From the NCBI RefSeq assembly GCF_018260405.1, contig NZ_JAGLBG010000118.1:1-5669 (forward strand): 5,669 bases of DNA. The letters are read 5' to 3'. This document shows positions 5,598 to 5,669 of this stretch, in pieces. Position 1 is the stretch's first letter. Every line of letters starts with the position of its first letter. Origin of the DNA: Deinococcus sp. Lineage in GTDB: Bacteria; Deinococcota; Deinococci; Deinococcales; Deinococcaceae. Under the pieces are notes generated by a model that saw nothing but the letters and a program-made list of their open reading frames with translations, did not search any database and was not told the DNA's origin. The position numbers and the translations under genes are program-made.

Positions 5598-5669
5598 GAG
5601 GCTGTCTGAGGCCCTAACCATGGGAAATGTTTTAGGCTTTAACGGTGGAACGCGCAGCTTACCCTAGCG
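5598..5669. mobile_element. Possible terminus of an insertion sequence, running off the window
   Basis: GAGGCTGTCTGAG at 5598-5610 resembles the terminal inverted repeats of several DDE-transposase insertion sequences, many of which begin GAGGCTGTC or end CAGACAGCCTC. The remaining 60 bases are non-coding, as would fit the short leader before a transposase gene. The opposite repeat, the transposase and the target duplication lie outside the window, so this rests on sequence resemblance alone. Confidence 0.3.

Larger units (their letters stand above)
5371..5669. other. Non-coding, AT-richer tail downstream of the SDR
   Basis: These 299 bases carry no gene I can support and are visibly richer in A and T than the cluster before them. 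Open frames exist on both strands (the plus-strand frame to 5579, and the minus-strand frame 5395-5613). They lack a convincing start, ribosome binding site or family motif. The stretch contains a TATA-type promoter candidate near 5506-5536 and, from 5598, a sequence that resembles an insertion-sequence end. Confidence 0.6.

Noticed and set aside
5395..5613. A 72-codon minus-strand open frame in the tail, looking like the C-terminus of a gene cut off by the possible IS end
   Set aside because: There is no ATG or GTG start, only an internal TTG without a clear Shine-Dalgarno, and no recognisable motif. An open run this long is expected by chance across six frames.
5611..5640. GCCCTAA ... TTAGGCTTT as an intrinsic terminator
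   Set aside because: The stem is short and needs a bulged C, the loop is about 14 bases, and only three T residues follow.

Overview
The window is a tightly packed, plus-strand gene cluster of an accessory uptake and catabolism type. It comes from a fairly GC-rich bacterium whose protein style and Shine-Dalgarno usage look like Deinococcus or a relative. That assignment is inference from protein flavour and composition; no marker gene is present. All real genes read left to right.

Layout: (1) positions 2-130 hold the last 42 codons of an M20-family (ArgE/DapE-like) metallohydrolase. Its stop codon overlaps the next start in an ATGA. (2) 127-1638 encodes a secreted family 5 (peptide/nickel/opine-type) solute-binding protein. 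(3) 1649-2596 and 2589-3452 encode the two DppB/DppC-type membrane subunits, overlapping by 8 bases. (4) 3453-4526 encodes an NAD-type beta-decarboxylating dehydrogenase of the isocitrate/isopropylmalate family, closest in motif pattern to the tartrate/D-malate dehydrogenase branch. It starts on the base right after the DppC stop. (5) 4579-5370 encodes a short-chain dehydrogenase/reductase (SDR) after a 52-base gap with its own strong ribosome binding site. (6) 5371-5669 is an AT-richer non-coding tail with a promoter-like TATAAT region and a sequence resembling an insertion-sequence terminus near 5598.

How it may work together: the binding protein and permeases would import a small amide- or acid-containing compound. 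The M20 hydrolase would cleave an amide bond, and the two dehydrogenases would oxidise the resulting hydroxy acid or alcohol. The order and spacing support one transcript from the hydrolase to at least the decarboxylating dehydrogenase. The substrate cannot be read from the sequence. No ATP-binding subunit lies in the window, so the transporter must get its ATPases from outside it, either nearby or shared with another Dpp/Opp system.

I see no CRISPR array, tRNA, rRNA, defence system or phage module. The most interesting points are the unusual pairing of a dipeptide-type importer with a tartrate/D-malate-type dehydrogenase, the altered conserved motifs in the SDR, and the possible mobile-element end at the right edge.
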